Of a stretch of 6,271 bases of DNA, positions 5,870 through 6,271 are shown in pieces; positions within the stretch are counted from its first letter, which is position 1; each line of letters opens with the position of its first letter. Under the pieces are notes generated by a model. It worked only from the letters and a program-made list of their open reading frames with translations. It was not told where the DNA came from and made no database searches. The translations under genes and the position numbers were made by a program. The stretch is from Peptococcaceae bacterium UBA2264 (GTDB lineage: Bacteria > Bacillota > Desulfitobacteriia > Desulfitobacteriales > Desulfitobacteriaceae): NCBI GenBank assembly GCA_002347475.1, contig DDXI01000135.1, positions 1 to 6,271 on the forward strand, given 5' to 3'.

Positions 5870-5891
5870 ATAACATATATTCATATGTTAT
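5870..5891. promoter_or_regulatory. Perfect 9-bp inverted repeat, candidate operator of the sulfite reductase gene
   Basis: ATAACATAT (5870-5878) and ATATGTTAT (5883-5891) are perfect reverse complements around a 4-base centre, ATTC. The 22-bp site lies between two outward-facing coding regions and 32 bases upstream of the sulfite reductase start, where a promoter must be. No U tract or GC stem is present, so a protein-binding dyad fits better than a terminator. The general form (two half-sites, AT-rich, 13 bp between arm centres) would suit a winged-helix or CRP/FNR-like dimer. It does not match the Rex (TTGTGAA) or FNR (TTGAT) half-sites, and the regulator is unknown. Confidence 0.5.
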
Positions 5892-5902
5892 CATAAAATT
5901 AA

Positions 5903-6016
5903 CTCCAGTCCCATATTTTTTATGCTTGCCAGGGCCTAAAAGAACAGCACTTGTTTTACGCAGGGGAGCAGTCTGATCAGGTGCTGAAAGACCTCGAGCA
6001 AATAAACGGGGGGTGA
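5903..6016 (+). pseudogene. Headless coding-like frame, probable 3' remnant of a lost gene
   Basis: The frame opens after TAA 5900-5902 and runs to TGA 6014-6016. From 5921 it has coding-like codon use and reads YACQGLKEQHLFYAGEQ, then SDQVLKDLEQINGG. There is no ATG in frame. The only usable starts are TTG 5951 or GTG 5981, neither with a well-placed ribosome site. The stop lies 4 bases before the next GTG start, as in a translationally coupled operon. It is most simply the tail of a gene whose front was lost near 5900, where the operator-bearing upstream region of the sulfite reductase now begins. I do not recognise the family. Chance openness of 37 codons cannot be excluded. Confidence 0.4.
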
Positions 6017-6020
6017 TATC

Positions 6021-6271
6021 GTGAAAAGGAAAGCCGAGAGTTTGAAAAACAAATACGATAATTTTTACTACTGGCAGTACAAAGTGGAAGAAGAAAAAGC
6101 CGATAATCCCTTTGTCCAGGAGCCGATAACCGAGGAATCGGTCTTCTTTCACGGGGTTATTGCTTATGTTCAGGGGCTGAGTTATGAGCGCTGGCTCCAT
6201 TTTCCCTATCTGGAAGCCCTGCTGGGCTATCTGAATCACATCTTCGTACCGGCAGCGTTTAACATGTTTTT
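6021..6271 (+). CDS. Unrecognised protein, N-terminal 83 residues (3' truncated by window)
   Basis: GTG 6021 opens a frame that stays open to the window edge. GGGGGGTGAT (6008-6017) is a good ribosome site by G-U pairing, with 7 bases between its core and the start. The protein starts with a basic stretch, MKRKAESLKNKYDNFYYWQY. An acidic segment (VEEEKADNPFVQEPITEES) follows, and then an aromatic-rich part with FFHGVIAYVQGL, YERWLHFPYLEALLGYL and HIFVPAAF. There is no signal peptide or clear membrane helix. It looks like a soluble, largely helical protein. Codon use is like that of the neighbouring nitroreductase and sulfite reductase, so it is probably a real gene. I know no family that matches and give no function. 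It sits 4 bases after a headless frame, suggesting it was once the second gene of an operon. Confidence 0.7.
   Translation, partial: MKRKAESLKNKYDNFYYWQYKVEEEKADNPFVQEPITEESVFFHGVIAYVQGLSYERWLHFPYLEALLGYLNHIFVPAAFNMF

Noticed and set aside
5853..6239. Open frame of 128 codons on the - strand opposite the right-hand gene
   Set aside because: It is antisense to the better supported GTG 6021 gene and the headless frame, shows a low-complexity hydrophobic translation with no family features, and has no ribosome site.

Overview
The window looks like chromosomal DNA of an anaerobic, moderate-GC Firmicute, most likely a clostridium of the Peptococcaceae/Desulfotomaculum type. The reasons are strong AGGAGG-type ribosome sites, GTG starts, U-rich intrinsic terminators, a stand-alone siroheme sulfite reductase and a TM1586-like nitroreductase. 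The taxonomic call is inference. There is no rRNA, tRNA, CRISPR array or intact mobile element. No clear new multi-gene system is visible. The oddities are gene relics, palindromic candidate operators and one unfamiliar partial gene.

Left part, + strand: the last 30 codons of a probable metallo-beta-lactamase-fold protein (1-93). A 232-base gap follows with a weak hairpin, a perfect 8-bp dyad and a possible 14-codon leader ORF. Next is a complete short-chain dehydrogenase/reductase (326-1087). Flush against its stop lies a decayed N-terminal piece of an insertion-sequence transposase (about 1089-1262). A TM1586-type FMN nitroreductase (1428-2195) comes next and ends before a terminator at 2322-2356.

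Centre, - strand: a large secreted subtilisin-like protease (4652 down to 2367). It has a signal peptide, propeptide, S8 catalytic domain, two near-identical cadherin/Big-type repeats and a C-terminal beta-sandwich module. It converges on the nitroreductase at the shared terminator. Its upstream AT-rich region also holds a plausible + strand promoter, which leads into a broken GNAT acetyltransferase relic (4834 to about 4900). The relic runs into sequence that resembles no family I know and ends at a very strong terminator (5073-5120).

Right part: a small assimilatory-type siroheme/[4Fe-4S] sulfite reductase on the - strand (5838 down to 5173) uses the same terminator from the other side. Its upstream region carries a perfect 9-bp inverted repeat (5870-5891), a good operator candidate. 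On the + strand a headless coding-like frame (5903-6016) is followed 4 bases later by an unrecognised gene (6021 to the window edge), as in a translationally coupled pair.

The complete genes (SDR, nitroreductase, protease, sulfite reductase) look like independent single-gene units, not one pathway. The three relics between them suggest a region that has repeatedly gained and lost DNA.
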